A stretch of DNA of 52,908 nucleotides from Paenibacillus planticolens (GCF_013141725.1 NZ_WHNZ01000016.1:1-52908), one strand, 5' to 3'; positions 22,854 through 32,373 are shown, numbered from the stretch's first letter. The notes: a model not told the origin generated them from the sequence alone. Numbers and translations: made by a program.

Positions 22854-23012
22854 GGTTTCATTCCCCCAATATCAAAATAATTATAATTTATTAACTTTAA
22901 TATGATTAGCCAAATAGTTCAACTAATTCAAGTATCCTACAAACCAACTTGGCACAACAAAAAAATATCATCGAACTGTGCTGCCGATTTAGTTTCCGTA
23001 GAACAATGATAA

Positions 23013-23060
23013 AAGAACTGCTCTGTTCGCATTTTTTGCGAAAGAGCAGTTCTTCGTTTT
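23013..23060. terminator. Terminator of the sugar-uptake operon
   Basis: AAGAACTGCTCT pairs with AGAGCAGTTCTT around a loop that contains a further TTCGCA/TGCGAA stem. It has T-rich sequence on both strands. It lies between the end of the minus-strand operon (23146) and the GNAT gene; the 22854-23145 gap otherwise shows nothing but AT-rich DNA. Confidence 0.85.
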
Positions 23061-23145
23061 TCTTAGAATTTCTCGAACTAGATATTCATTTTTTATCTGC
23101 GGTAGGGTGTCAATCCCGCTAGACCTCAACAGGGATTTTCCCGTT

Positions 23146-24312
23146 TTACACTTCCTCAACGCGTACCCATGCGCCTTTCTCAATGGATTGATCCACGGCT
23201 TCCAGCACTTGCTGACACTGCACACCATCATAGAAATTAGGTGCAAAATCAGAACCATTCACGATGCTTTGAATGTATTCATACACCAAATGAATGAATG
23301 CATGCTCATACCCGATCGTGTGACCTGGCGGCCACCAATTGGCGGTATAGGGATGTACGCCTTCTGTTACAAGAATCGTACGGTATCCTTGAAGGTGCGG
23401 CGGATCGTCTTTAAAGTAAACTTCCAATTCATTGAGTCGTTCCAAATTAAATCGCAAGGCGCCTTTACTGCCGTATATTTCAAAGGTTTGGTAATTTTTT
23501 CGACCATATGCAAAACGAGTTGCTTCGAATGTCCCCATCGCGCCATTCTTAAATTCAGCCAAGAATGACGTCGCATCATCCACAGTGACATCCCCCGTCT
23601 CATCCGATGCTACGGCTGTAAGACCCTGGCTTGATGCGGGGATTGGGCGCTTATGTACGAACGTTTTGCTGTGACCGACTACGCGTTCAAAATCGCCGAT
23701 CAGGAAACGAGCTAAATCAATACAATGGGCATTTAAATCCCCATGTGAACCGGAACCGGCTACCTCTTTATTGAGGCGCCATGCTAACGGAAAGTCGGGA
23801 TCTGCCAACCAATCCTGCAAATAGGTTGCTCTGTAATGATGAATATCCCCAATTTGGCCATCCGTAAGGATTTGTTTGGCCAACTGTACGGCAGGCAGGA
23901 AACGATAATTGAAGCAAATCGCATGCTTGACACCCGACTGCTCTGCTGCTTGCAGCATCTCTCTAGCATCAGCAAGCGTCAAGGCTAGCGGCTTCTCGCA
24001 GAACACATGCTTACCGGCCTTAACAGCCCCGAGTACAATCTCTTTATGCGCATTGCTTGGAGCATTCACATCAATTAAATCAATATCATCCCTGTTGATT
24101 AAGCGCTGCCAATCGGTTTCATAGCTAGACCATCCGAATTTCTCAGCAGCAGCCTGTACGCCGTCTTTATCGCGACCGCAGATAGCTTGCATAGAAACAT
24201 CTGCATCAAGTTCAAAGAACATGCCTACATCCTTATAAGCATGGCTGTGAGCCTTGCCCATAAATTTGTAGCCAACCATCCCCACATTGATCACTGGTTT
24301 TAAGCCCACCAC
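23146..24312 (-). CDS. Gfo/Idh/MocA-family oxidoreductase
   Basis: A 388-residue NAD(P)-dependent dehydrogenase. The N-terminal Rossmann fold has VGMVGYKFMGKAHSHAY (the GxGxxG variant with GYKFMG), CGRDKDGVQAAAEKFGW, LIDVNAPSNAHKEIV and the catalytic EKPLAL motif (KHVFCEKPLALT). The C-terminal alpha/beta domain has WRLNKEVAGSGSHGDLNAHCIDLARFL, holding the active-site Asp and His. GTG 24312 overlaps the end of the preceding isomerase gene by 13 bases, so the two are translationally coupled. It is the last gene of the AraC/ABC operon. The pairing of Gfo/Idh with a TIM-barrel isomerase is typical for oxidation of a sugar, glycoside or inositol at C2/C3; the exact substrate is not determinable. 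Confidence 0.9.
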   Translation of the reverse strand: MVGLKPVINVGMVGYKFMGKAHSHAYKDVGMFFELDADVSMQAICGRDKDGVQAAAEKFGWSSYETDWQRLINRDDIDLIDVNAPSNAHKEIVLGAVKAGKHVFCEKPLALTLADAREMLQAAEQSGVKHAICFNYRFLPAVQLAKQILTDGQIGDIHHYRATYLQDWLADPDFPLAWRLNKEVAGSGSHGDLNAHCIDLARFLIGDFERVVGHSKTFVHKRPIPASSQGLTAVASDETGDVTVDDATSFLAEFKNGAMGTFEATRFAYGRKNYQTFEIYGSKGALRFNLERLNELEVYFKDDPPHLQGYRTILVTEGVHPYTANWWPPGHTIGYEHAFIHLVYEYIQSIVNGSDFAPNFYDGVQCQQVLEAVDQSIEKGAWVRVEEV

Positions 24313-25262
24313 ATTTCACCTGCCTGTTCACCAATGATGATCCCTTTCAGGAAATCCGCAGCCTTCTTGAAGCCTTCATCGGTCGACATTAAGCTATCCT
24401 CGTGCTCAATGCTAATCGCTCCGTCATAGCCTACCTTGCGCAACGTGCTGATGATTCCTTTCCACACGTTCATATCGTTCCCATAGCCAATCGTACGGAA
24501 AATCCATGAACGTTCAAGCTCATTGCTGTAAGGCTTTACATCAAGGACGCCATTTAACGAAGTATTGCGCGCATCGATCCTCGTGTCTTTGGCATGCACA
24601 TGGTAGATCGATTTTCCAAGCTTCTTAATGCACTCTTCAGGGTCCATCCCCTGCCAAAATAAATGGGAAGGATCAAAGTTAACGCCGATATTATCTCCGG
24701 TTTCTTGACGAAGCCGCAAAGCCGTCTCAGTGTTGTATACGACGAAGCCTGGATGCGCCTCAATCGCTACGCGAACACCATGCTGCCTGCAGAAGGCGGA
24801 TTGCTCACGCCAATAAGGAATTGTTTTCTGCGACCACTGCCAGTCCAGTACTTGTAAAAAGTCAGGCGGCCATGGACAAGTGACCCACGATGGACTTTGG
24901 GACGTGTCTGAATCACCTGGACATCCTGAGAAAGTAATGACCGTTTCAACACCCAAAGCTTCCGCTAGACGCACAGTATTCTGAAAATCTTCATGATGCT
25001 CAGCCGCGATGGCTGCATTCGGATGAAGCGGATTTCCATGGCAGCTTAAAGCGCTAATCGATAGACCGCGCTGCTCCACCATTCGTTTCAAGTCAGCGAT
25101 CTTGCCTGCATCGCGTAAAACCTCGGAAGGCGATATGTGGGCTTTGCCCACATATCCTCCTGTACCGATTTCTACCGTTTGCAATCCAGCCTTTTGAACA
25201 AGATCAAGAGCTGACTCGAGCGTTTTCTCGCCATACAGTACTGCAAACACGCCCAATTTCAT
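24300..25262 (-). CDS. Sugar phosphate isomerase/epimerase (xylose isomerase-like TIM barrel)
   Basis: A 320-residue TIM barrel of the AP-endonuclease-2/xylose-isomerase-like family. It begins MKLGVFAVLYG with LVQKAGLQTVEIGTGGY. Metal-binding residues are expected in the Glu of VAIEAHPGFVVYN, the Asp/His of VNFDPSHLFWQGMD, the HVHAKDTR strand and the final ISIEHEDSLM. ATG 25262 has GGAGAGTG upstream and is preferred to the ATG at 25280. It lies 22 bases after the binding-protein gene and overlaps the Gfo/Idh gene. It probably isomerises or epimerises the keto-product of the dehydrogenase. Levoglucosan, 3-keto-glycoside or inositol routes use this pair, but none is proved here. Confidence 0.88.
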   Translation of the reverse strand: MKLGVFAVLYGEKTLESALDLVQKAGLQTVEIGTGGYVGKAHISPSEVLRDAGKIADLKRMVEQRGLSISALSCHGNPLHPNAAIAAEHHEDFQNTVRLAEALGVETVITFSGCPGDSDTSQSPSWVTCPWPPDFLQVLDWQWSQKTIPYWREQSAFCRQHGVRVAIEAHPGFVVYNTETALRLRQETGDNIGVNFDPSHLFWQGMDPEECIKKLGKSIYHVHAKDTRIDARNTSLNGVLDVKPYSNELERSWIFRTIGYGNDMNVWKGIISTLRKVGYDGAISIEHEDSLMSTDEGFKKAADFLKGIIIGEQAGEMWWA

Positions 25263-25283
25263 AGAAACACTCTCCTGCAAATT

Positions 25284-26336
25284 TTAGTAGTTTGCATCTG
25301 CTTTATAATATTGGTCAACATTTGCCGGTGTAACTGGAGCGGCATCCAGAATGATGTGATGAGGAATACTTTTCTCCCAGAAGCCATCGACACCTTTGCC
25401 CTCTAACAGCTTAACAGCCAGATTAACAGCTGAACCGCTCATCGTCGGTGAATAAGTTAAGGATACAATCACATCAGGCTTTTGTTTTTCCTTCATCATT
25501 TGATAAATTTCTTTCTCACCGCCTGAGCTTACAATAAACATTTCCTTATCACGCTTCGCATCACGAATAGCTTGAACGATACCAATCGTCATATCATCGT
25601 CTTGCGAGTAAACGCCATCAATTTTTGCATTTGCCTGTAAAATATTTTCCATTGCTTTCAAGGCTTTTTCTCTTGTAAAATCACCTGGCTGCGTAGCAAC
25701 GATCTGAATACCAGGGTAATCTTTGAGGTAATCGCGGAAACCCTTCGACCTGAGATCGGTAACCGTAGATGGAACTCCGGAAATTTCAACCACTTTTCCT
25801 TCTGGTTTTCCATTACGCTTCGTCATCTCTGCTACCAAATACTTGGCATCCCCGAAACCAATCCCGTAGTTATCTCCACCGATATACGTACGATAGTTTT
25901 CTGTATTTACAGCGCGATCAATAACAATCAAAGGAATGTTAGCTTTTGCAATTTTATCAGCAGCTGGTGTTAAGGCAGCGGACTCAATTGGCAGCATCAC
26001 AATGGCATTGACTTTTTTCGTGATCAAATCCTCAATATCCGAGGTCTGCTTAGCAGGATCACTCGCTGTATACATAATAAGCTTCACGTTTTTGTGCTTC
26101 TGTGCTTCCGCCTTCGCATTCGCTACGAGAGCGCCCATCCATCCGTGGTCCGCCGAAGGCACCGAAATTCCTAACGTATATTCGCCGCCAGCGGCAGTCA
26201 CACTCTGCGTTTCAGTCGCTTTTTCCGCAGGCTCCGTTGTTGTAGATGCCACTTTATCCGATGTCGTACAACCCGCTAATACACCTGTTAAGGTAATCAT
26301 GACAACTACGGTATGAAACCATTTTTTCTTTAACAT
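25284..26336 (-). CDS. ABC sugar-binding lipoprotein (RbsB-like, PBP1 fold)
   Basis: A 350-residue extracellular solute-binding lipoprotein. The signal peptide MLKKKWFHTVVVMITLTGVLAGC has its lipobox Cys at residue 23 (LAGC). A Thr/Glu-rich linker follows, then a type-1 periplasmic-binding domain: YTLGISVPSADHGWMGALVANA, DIEDLITKKVNAIVMLP, IPLIVIDRAVN, TYIGGDNYGIGFGDAKYL and VYSQDDDMTIGIVQAI. These are the marks of ribose/galactose/inositol-type binding proteins. It is the only binding protein for the two permease/ATPase sets encoded upstream and so probably serves both. It is cotranscribed with the permease gene 35 bases upstream. Confidence 0.92.
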   Translation of the reverse strand: MLKKKWFHTVVVMITLTGVLAGCTTSDKVASTTTEPAEKATETQSVTAAGGEYTLGISVPSADHGWMGALVANAKAEAQKHKNVKLIMYTASDPAKQTSDIEDLITKKVNAIVMLPIESAALTPAADKIAKANIPLIVIDRAVNTENYRTYIGGDNYGIGFGDAKYLVAEMTKRNGKPEGKVVEISGVPSTVTDLRSKGFRDYLKDYPGIQIVATQPGDFTREKALKAMENILQANAKIDGVYSQDDDMTIGIVQAIRDAKRDKEMFIVSSGGEKEIYQMMKEKQKPDVIVSLTYSPTMSGSAVNLAVKLLEGKGVDGFWEKSIPHHIILDAAPVTPANVDQYYKADANY

Positions 26337-26371
26337 AGTAGACCTCCTGAGAATAAATTTTAAATGGCTTG

Positions 26372-27346
26372 CTATTCTTTCTTTTGTAGCATAACGGCCG
26401 CTATAATAATCAGCCCTTTGACCACCCCCTGCAGATAGGGTGAAATATTAAGCAAATTCATGACATTACTCAAAACCCCTAAGATCAGAACACCAAATAA
26501 TGTACCAATGATGCGGCCCCGCCCTCCGGATAGGCTAGCCCCACCTATGATTACAGCAGCTATCGCATCCAACTCATACATGTTCCCCGAGCTTGAAGTC
26601 GAAATTGAATTTAAGCGTGAGGTTTCTATGATCGAACCAATAGCCGCGGTGAATCCACAAATCATGTAAGAAATGATCGTCACCCGTATGACCGAAATCG
26701 CCGATAAACGTGCGGACTGTCTGTTACCGCCTACGGCATAAATATGTCTGCCGAAGACTGTCTTTTCTAATACGACAAAGGATATGAGCACAATAAACGC
26801 AAAGATCAACACAGGATAAGGAATTCCGAGTAAATATCCGTTACCAATTTTCGCATAGTTTGAATTCATTCCTGATATCGCACCAGCATCCGCATAATAA
26901 AGTGCGAGTGACCTCGCAATGGTCATCATGGCGAGCGTGGCGATAAATGCTGTGATTTTGCCATAGGTAATCATAAATCCGTTAATGAGGCCGAGTATAA
27001 TTCCCATCGCCAAGCCCAGCAAAATCGAGATACCAATCGGCAAATGGTAAGTGACCTGTGCAGCCATAATCACCATACCGGATAGCGCCAGGATGGAACC
27101 GACGGATAAATCAATGCCTCCTAAAATAATGACAAACGTCATGCCTACAGATATAATGCCTACGATTGAAATTTGTCTTAATACATTGGTAATGTTAGCT
27201 ACACTGAGGAAATGCTCACTTAAAACAGAGGCCAACACAACAAGGACAATAAAAGCAAAAATGACACTGTATTGTTCCCAAATTACTTTTACCCCAAATC
27301 TGTTTTTAGGGGTGGGGGGTGCACTCAAATCAACTACTTTTGCCAC
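26372..27346 (-). CDS. Sugar ABC transporter permease (RbsC-like), set 1
   Basis: A 324-residue polytopic membrane protein of the BPD_transp_2 family with about nine or ten helices. Family motifs are present: VGMTFVIILGGIDLSVGSILALSGM, GLINGFMITYGKITAFIATLAMM, YAVGGNRQSARLSAI and AAVIIGGASLSGGRGRIIGTLFGVLIL. The ATPase gene just upstream ends at the base where this gene starts (27346), so the two are coupled. It forms the channel for RbsA/B-type uptake. A paralogous permease is encoded at 28951-29922. Confidence 0.92.
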   Translation of the reverse strand: MAKVVDLSAPPTPKNRFGVKVIWEQYSVIFAFIVLVVLASVLSEHFLSVANITNVLRQISIVGIISVGMTFVIILGGIDLSVGSILALSGMVIMAAQVTYHLPIGISILLGLAMGIILGLINGFMITYGKITAFIATLAMMTIARSLALYYADAGAISGMNSNYAKIGNGYLLGIPYPVLIFAFIVLISFVVLEKTVFGRHIYAVGGNRQSARLSAISVIRVTIISYMICGFTAAIGSIIETSRLNSISTSSSGNMYELDAIAAVIIGGASLSGGRGRIIGTLFGVLILGVLSNVMNLLNISPYLQGVVKGLIIIAAVMLQKKE

Positions 27347-28833
27347 TACATTCCCTCCGCTATTCCGGCTGCTAATGCCATTATTTTTTGTTCATTGGCT
27401 TCTGTATGATCTAATTCTCCATGAATAGTCCCGCGATGCATGACTAGAATACGGTTACATAATCCAAGAAGCTCCGGTAATTCCGATGAGATGACAATGA
27501 CTGCTTTTCCTTCCGCCGCAAATCGCGAGATTAGATGATAGATTTCGCTCTTGGCTCCTACATCAATGCCTCGTGTCGGCTCATCCAGGATGAAGAGTTC
27601 ACAGTCCGTTGCCAACCACTTGGCGATAACTACTTTTTGCTGATTACCGCCACTCAGGCTCTTCACAGGCTGGGTTACTTTATTTGCCTTAATATTTAAT
27701 TCCTTCACCTTCCGGTCTACGGTTTGATCCTCGGTTTTTCGGTTAATCACCTGCCATTTGCTCACTTTTCTCGGAACTGCGATTGTAATATTTTGCGTAA
27801 TACTCATATCTAGAAATAACCCGGATTGTTTTCTATCCTCTGTTGCGAAGCCAAACCCCAACGCAACCGCGTCTACGGGATTACGCAAATGAACCTGTTT
27901 TCCTTTCCAATAAATCCTGCCTGTGTCCGGCTTCCAATCGCCGAATAAAGTACGGGCCAATTCCGTTCTACCTGCGCCAACCAGCCCCGAGAAGCCTACA
28001 ACTTCACCTTTGCGTACGCTGAAATTCACATTGTTGAAATAAGGCTTAAGCGACAAATTCTCTACCTTCAATACTTCTTCACCGAATTTAGATGCTTTGG
28101 ATGGGAACAATTCATTCAATTCACGGCCTACCATTAGATTGGCTATTGAACGTTCGGTTAGCTCTGACATCGGTAATGCCGCTACATTCTGTCCATCGCG
28201 CATAACGGTTACGGTGTCACAGAACAGGCGCAACTCGTTCAAGCGATGCGAGATATAGATAATGGAGGTGCCTCTTGCTTTAAACTTGCGGATCAGTTCA
28301 AATAGCCGGGCACTTTCTCTTTCCTCAAGTACGGCTGTGGGTTCATCCATAATGAGGATGCTTGCGTCAAGCGATAACGCTTTCACAATTTCAACAATTT
28401 GTTGTTGACCTATACTTAATGAATGAATCTTTGCGTTGGGGTCCAGGTCCAAATGAAAGCTTTCCAGGAGCTGCCGCGTTTCAGCTACCATGCTTTCCTT
28501 ATCCGTGAATACGCCCAACTTGCGAGGCTCTCTCCCCAAAAACACATTCTCTGCAACCGTCATGTGAGAGATTAAATTCAATTCCTGATGAATAATACCG
28601 ATTCCCAGCTTCTGAGAACTCGTAGGTGAATGAATTTTCACCTGTTTTCCATCTAGCAGAATTTCTCCTTCATCCGGTTCATGAATGCCCGCGAGTATTT
28701 TCATCAGGGTAGATTTGCCTGCGCCATTCTCTCCCACTAATGCGAGAACTTCGCCCCGTTTTAACACCAAATTCACGTTATCAAGCGCGCTCATGCCATT
28801 GAAAGTTTTACTAATATTTTTCATTACCAGCAT
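27346..28833 (-). CDS. Sugar ABC transporter ATP-binding protein (RbsA-like), set 1
   Basis: A 495-residue protein with two tandem ABC domains, as in RbsA/MglA. The first (residues ~1-225) has Walker A GENGAGKST, the signature LSIGQQQIVEIVKAL and Walker B SILIMDEPTAVL. The second (residues ~240-490) has a degenerate Walker A (GLVGAGRTE), the signature LSGGNQQKVVIAKWL and Walker B LFILDEPTRGIDVG. That asymmetry is normal for the family. It is the cytoplasmic energy unit for the permease that follows without a gap. A second, clearly paralogous ATPase is encoded at 29915-31429. Confidence 0.93.
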   Translation of the reverse strand: MLVMKNISKTFNGMSALDNVNLVLKRGEVLALVGENGAGKSTLMKILAGIHEPDEGEILLDGKQVKIHSPTSSQKLGIGIIHQELNLISHMTVAENVFLGREPRKLGVFTDKESMVAETRQLLESFHLDLDPNAKIHSLSIGQQQIVEIVKALSLDASILIMDEPTAVLEERESARLFELIRKFKARGTSIIYISHRLNELRLFCDTVTVMRDGQNVAALPMSELTERSIANLMVGRELNELFPSKASKFGEEVLKVENLSLKPYFNNVNFSVRKGEVVGFSGLVGAGRTELARTLFGDWKPDTGRIYWKGKQVHLRNPVDAVALGFGFATEDRKQSGLFLDMSITQNITIAVPRKVSKWQVINRKTEDQTVDRKVKELNIKANKVTQPVKSLSGGNQQKVVIAKWLATDCELFILDEPTRGIDVGAKSEIYHLISRFAAEGKAVIVISSELPELLGLCNRILVMHRGTIHGELDHTEANEQKIMALAAGIAEGM

Positions 28834-28950
28834 CCCATGTTTCTCCTCCTCTTCTCACCATCCATACTTTGATGATAGAGGTTTTGAACCTTGTCAACAA
28901 TGAATAAAACGATGTTAAAACTTCACTTTCCTGCGGAATCACAGGCGTTT

Positions 28951-29922
28951 CTAATCCATTTTCTTTTGCTTGTACAAGACTGCCAGCATGAGGATGCCCT
29001 TAAGAATGCCTTGTAAGTAAGGCGACACATTTTCAAGATTCATGTAGTTGCTAATCATGCTTAGAATGAGCACACCGCAAGCGGTGCCCCAGATTGTCCC
29101 TTTTCCGCCCGATAAATTGGCACCACCAATCACAATGGCTGCAATCACATCCAGCTCATAGGTAGTTGCTGAGGATGACGTAGAAATGGAGTTCAGCCTT
29201 GAGGTCTCCAGAATAGCTCCGACTCCTGCCGCCAATCCGCTAATGCCAAAGGCGATGATCGTCACCCAGTGCATAGGTGTACCGGATAAAAAGGCTGCAA
29301 TCCGATTGTTGCCAACCGCATAGATGTACCTGCCCAGTAGGGTGCGTGTTAACACGATATGGGCCAAAATCGCGGCAAGAATAAGCGGGAATAAAATATT
29401 TGGAATGCCTAATGTATAGCCATGTCCTAGAGATGTATACTGGCTATACTTGCCTTGCAGGGCACCGCCGGAAGCGTACCAAAGTGAAATGGATCGAACG
29501 GCAAACATCATCCCTAAGGTCGTAATAAAAGAGGGGACCTTCCCATAGACGACAATCACCCCGTTCAAGAGACCAAGAAGCATTCCCGCTATAACACCTG
29601 CAATACTGGATAACCAAATGCCAAATCCATCAATACCTTGTAAAACCATAATGATGGATCCCGAGAAGACTAGAACCGAACCTACTGAAAAGTCGACCAT
29701 ACCTAGTAAAATAACGAAATGGACGCCGAGCGCAATCATGCCGACAACCGATGCTTGACGAAACAGGTTCATCAGATTTTCCCAGGAAAGGAAGTAATCA
29801 CTCGTCACAGAAGCGATAACAAAAAAAACGACGATAATGAGAAAGACATGATTCTTCTGTACGAACCTCCAGGCCAGTCCCGGTTGATTAACTCTCAAAG
29901 GCAAGCCGTATCTTTTATTCAA
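28951..29922 (-). CDS. Sugar ABC transporter permease (RbsC-like), set 2
   Basis: A 323-residue BPD_transp_2 permease with eight to ten membrane segments. It shows VGMIALGVHFVILLGMVDFSVGSVLVFSG, LLNGVIVVYGKVPSFITTLGMMFAV, YAVGNNRIAAFLSG and AAIVIGGANLSGGKGTIWGT. It is paralogous to the permease at 26372-27346 throughout. Its start overlaps the end of its ATPase gene by eight bases, so the set-2 pair is translationally coupled. With set 1 it may form a second homodimeric channel or a heterodimer; sequence alone does not decide. Confidence 0.92.
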   Translation of the reverse strand: MNKRYGLPLRVNQPGLAWRFVQKNHVFLIIVVFFVIASVTSDYFLSWENLMNLFRQASVVGMIALGVHFVILLGMVDFSVGSVLVFSGSIIMVLQGIDGFGIWLSSIAGVIAGMLLGLLNGVIVVYGKVPSFITTLGMMFAVRSISLWYASGGALQGKYSQYTSLGHGYTLGIPNILFPLILAAILAHIVLTRTLLGRYIYAVGNNRIAAFLSGTPMHWVTIIAFGISGLAAGVGAILETSRLNSISTSSSATTYELDVIAAIVIGGANLSGGKGTIWGTACGVLILSMISNYMNLENVSPYLQGILKGILMLAVLYKQKKMD

Positions 29923-31429
29923 TTTCTTGTGCCTCCGATCTAGGTGTACCTGTCATTCCTGATGCTGATTGGGTAATTCTTTCCTCCGTTGCTTCCATAC
30001 GCGTCATTTCATCCACAATATGGCCTTCATGCATGACTAAAATACGAGTACATATGCCCAGCAGCTCTGATAGATCCGAGGAAATGATGATCATTCCTTT
30101 GCCTGCTTCCACAAGATCATGGATAGAGGCATACATTTCGGTTTTAGCGCCTACGTCAATACTTTGGGTAGGTTCATCCAGGAAGTATAAGTCACAATCC
30201 GCAACCAGCCATCTGCCTAGGGTAACCTTTTGCTGATTTCCGCCGCTAAGGTACTTTACCTTCTGGTCCGGCCCTTGGATGTTGATGCTCAATTGAAGGA
30301 TCGCATCCAGAGCTTTGTCTTGCTCCTCTTTAAACAGAAGAAACTGCCATTTATGTAAATGATCCAGACCTGATATGGTCAAGTTTTGGGAAATATTCAT
30401 ATCCGGAAACAATCCTTTACCTAATCGATCCCGATTCACGAAACCAAAACGATGCTGGATCGCTTCGCGAGGGCCGCGAAAACGAACCTCCTTTCCCTTC
30501 CAGATCACCTCGCCGGAATCCCTTTTTAGCTCCCCGAAAATCGTCTTCGCGAGCTCTGTTCTTCCCGAACCGACCAAACCGGCAAATCCAAGAATTTCTC
30601 CCTCATACAGCTGAAATTGTATATTAGTAAACCAGGGCTTGCGGGTAAGTCCCTTCACACTGAGAAGCTCTTTTCCTTTCTCATGCGTGACCTGTGGGAA
30701 TAAATATTTCAGCTCTCTGCCCAGCATAAACCGAATAACATCATTCTCGCCTAATCCTTTCAAATCGCGCGTAATCACGTGTTTACCATCACGGAGAATG
30801 GTAATCCGATCACAGATGTTGTGCAGTTCCTCCAAGCGGTGTGTAATATAGATAATGCCAATGCCTTCTTCCTTAAAAGAACGGATCAGTAGAAATAAAC
30901 GTTCTCTTTCCATATCCGTTAAGCTTGCCGTAGGTTCATCCATAATTAAAATGCGCGCACGCTTTGAAATTGCTTTTGCGATCGCAACAGCATGCTGCTC
31001 GCTAAGCGATAGATGGCGGACCAGAGTGCCAGGGTGATGCATGTAACCTAACGACTTCATAATGTCCCTTGCATCCCTTTTCATCTTGCGATGGTTCGCA
31101 AAAAGTCCAAAAACCCTCGGCTCCACACCCAGGAATATGTTCTCAGCAATACTCATATCTTGTACGAGCGCTGGATCCTGATAAATTATCGACACACCTA
31201 ATTGCTGCGCCTCAATGGACGAGTTAATATGAACCCGTTTACCCTCGATGCTAATTTCGCCTTCATCGGGTTGATGAAAGCCAGAAATCATTTTCACCAG
31301 TGTCGATTTACCGGCTCCGTTACCGCCAATCAACGCATGCACTTCTCCATGCCCCAGATGAAAATTAACGCCATCCAGTACTTTAACCCCAAAAAATGAC
31401 TTGTTAATATTTTGCATATCCAGGAGCAT
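29915..31429 (-). CDS. Sugar ABC transporter ATP-binding protein (RbsA-like), set 2
   Basis: A 504-residue tandem ABC protein. The first domain has Walker A GGNGAGKST, the signature LSLSEQHAVAIAKAI (LSGGQ degenerated to LSLSE) and Walker B ILIMDEPTASL. The second has GLVGSGRTE, LSGGNQQKVTLGRWL and LYFLDEPTQSIDVG. The altered first signature suggests weaker or asymmetric ATP hydrolysis compared with set 1. It is the first transporter gene after the AraC regulator. ATG 31429 is preceded by GAGGGTG with seven bases between. Confidence 0.92.
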   Translation of the reverse strand: MLLDMQNINKSFFGVKVLDGVNFHLGHGEVHALIGGNGAGKSTLVKMISGFHQPDEGEISIEGKRVHINSSIEAQQLGVSIIYQDPALVQDMSIAENIFLGVEPRVFGLFANHRKMKRDARDIMKSLGYMHHPGTLVRHLSLSEQHAVAIAKAISKRARILIMDEPTASLTDMERERLFLLIRSFKEEGIGIIYITHRLEELHNICDRITILRDGKHVITRDLKGLGENDVIRFMLGRELKYLFPQVTHEKGKELLSVKGLTRKPWFTNIQFQLYEGEILGFAGLVGSGRTELAKTIFGELKRDSGEVIWKGKEVRFRGPREAIQHRFGFVNRDRLGKGLFPDMNISQNLTISGLDHLHKWQFLLFKEEQDKALDAILQLSINIQGPDQKVKYLSGGNQQKVTLGRWLVADCDLYFLDEPTQSIDVGAKTEMYASIHDLVEAGKGMIIISSDLSELLGICTRILVMHEGHIVDEMTRMEATEERITQSASGMTGTPRSEAQEIE

Positions 31430-31467
31430 CCATCCACACCCTCTATATTCATCTTTATCTCACCACC

Positions 31468-31510
31468 CTAGCCCAATGATCGGGGACTAAGCCGCCGAAG
31501 GTTGGGCTAG
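31468..31510 (-). promoter_or_regulatory. Hairpin between the AraC gene and the ABC operon
   Basis: CTAGCCCAA and TTGGGCTAG form a perfect 9-bp stem overlapping the AraC stop codon region. No T-run follows on the minus strand, so it is more likely an mRNA processing/stability element or partial attenuator than a full terminator. Confidence 0.45.
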
Positions 31511-32373
31511 GATTGCTTTCTAAACTTTCCAGGCGATTCGCCCGTTGTTTTCTTAAACAGGAGGTTAAAATAGTTGGAATTCGGGTACCCGACCTGCAAG
31601 GCGATATCCTGTACGGAAAGAGACGTCCCCGTTAGCAATCTTTTCGCTTTATCAATTCTGCATTTAATCAAATATTGGATAGGTGAAATCCCGATTTCCA
31701 CTTTAAATAAATGAGCCAAATGATACGGGCTTACATAAACAACGCTTGCTAAGTCATTTAAGGAGAGATCCCTGACATAATTCTCTTCAATGTAAGCCTT
31801 TACAATTTGTGGGATAGAAATCGTTGTTGAACGCGGTCTGTGATCCGTAAATCGAAATAGCATAATGAGAAAGGTTTGAAGCAAAGAAGCGATAATCTCC
31901 GAAGACCCTATCGCAGGTGTACAAGCTTCCTTATAGATATCCGAGAAAAATCGATTGAAGTTGTCGAACTCTGTCTCCATTCTTAATAACGGCAGCGTAT
32001 CCTGATCAAGCAGCCGACCTTGCGGCAATCCTGAAATAAATACCCCAGCAATCGAAATTAATATCCCCCGAAAGGATGTACCCGTAGTTGGTCGCATACC
32101 ATATTCCATGTCCGGATGAATGACAAGTAAATCCCCTTCAAGAATCGATTGCATTTGGTCGCCATTATAAAACTCGCCACGCCCTTCTTGAAGTAAAAAG
32201 ATTTCTGTGTGTGGGTTGGAAGAAAAAGAGAACTCTGCCAAGTGCTCGGAACGAACTTGTACGGCTGATAGGAAGCGAGGTGTATCTAAAAAAATGGTCC
32301 CCATCTGATTTGGATTTCCCCACTCCTTTTGTAATTTTTTGAATTCCCACAGCACCACAAGCTCATGATCCAA
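31507..32373 (-). CDS. AraC-family transcriptional regulator
   Basis: A 288-residue protein. An N-terminal cupin-like sensor (residues ~25-120: FSFSSNPHTEIFLLQEGRGEFYNGDQ, EGDLLVIHPDMEYGM) is followed by two C-terminal helix-turn-helix units (residues ~185-288: VKAYIEENYVRDLSLNDLASVVYVSPYHLAHLFK, then SVQDIALQVGYPNSNYFNLLFKKTTGESPGKFR). It is transcribed directly ahead of the ABC transporter genes and is probably their activator in response to the imported sugar. The short distance and same direction suggest readthrough, modulated by the hairpin at 31468. Confidence 0.9.
   Translation of the reverse strand: MDHELVVLWEFKKLQKEWGNPNQMGTIFLDTPRFLSAVQVRSEHLAEFSFSSNPHTEIFLLQEGRGEFYNGDQMQSILEGDLLVIHPDMEYGMRPTTGTSFRGILISIAGVFISGLPQGRLLDQDTLPLLRMETEFDNFNRFFSDIYKEACTPAIGSSEIIASLLQTFLIMLFRFTDHRPRSTTISIPQIVKAYIEENYVRDLSLNDLASVVYVSPYHLAHLFKVEIGISPIQYLIKCRIDKAKRLLTGTSLSVQDIALQVGYPNSNYFNLLFKKTTGESPGKFRKQS

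Noticed and set aside
22989..23258. 89-codon minus-strand frame downstream of the Gfo/Idh gene
   Set aside because: It overlaps the 3' end of the Gfo/Idh gene in another frame and runs through the terminator at 23013-23054.
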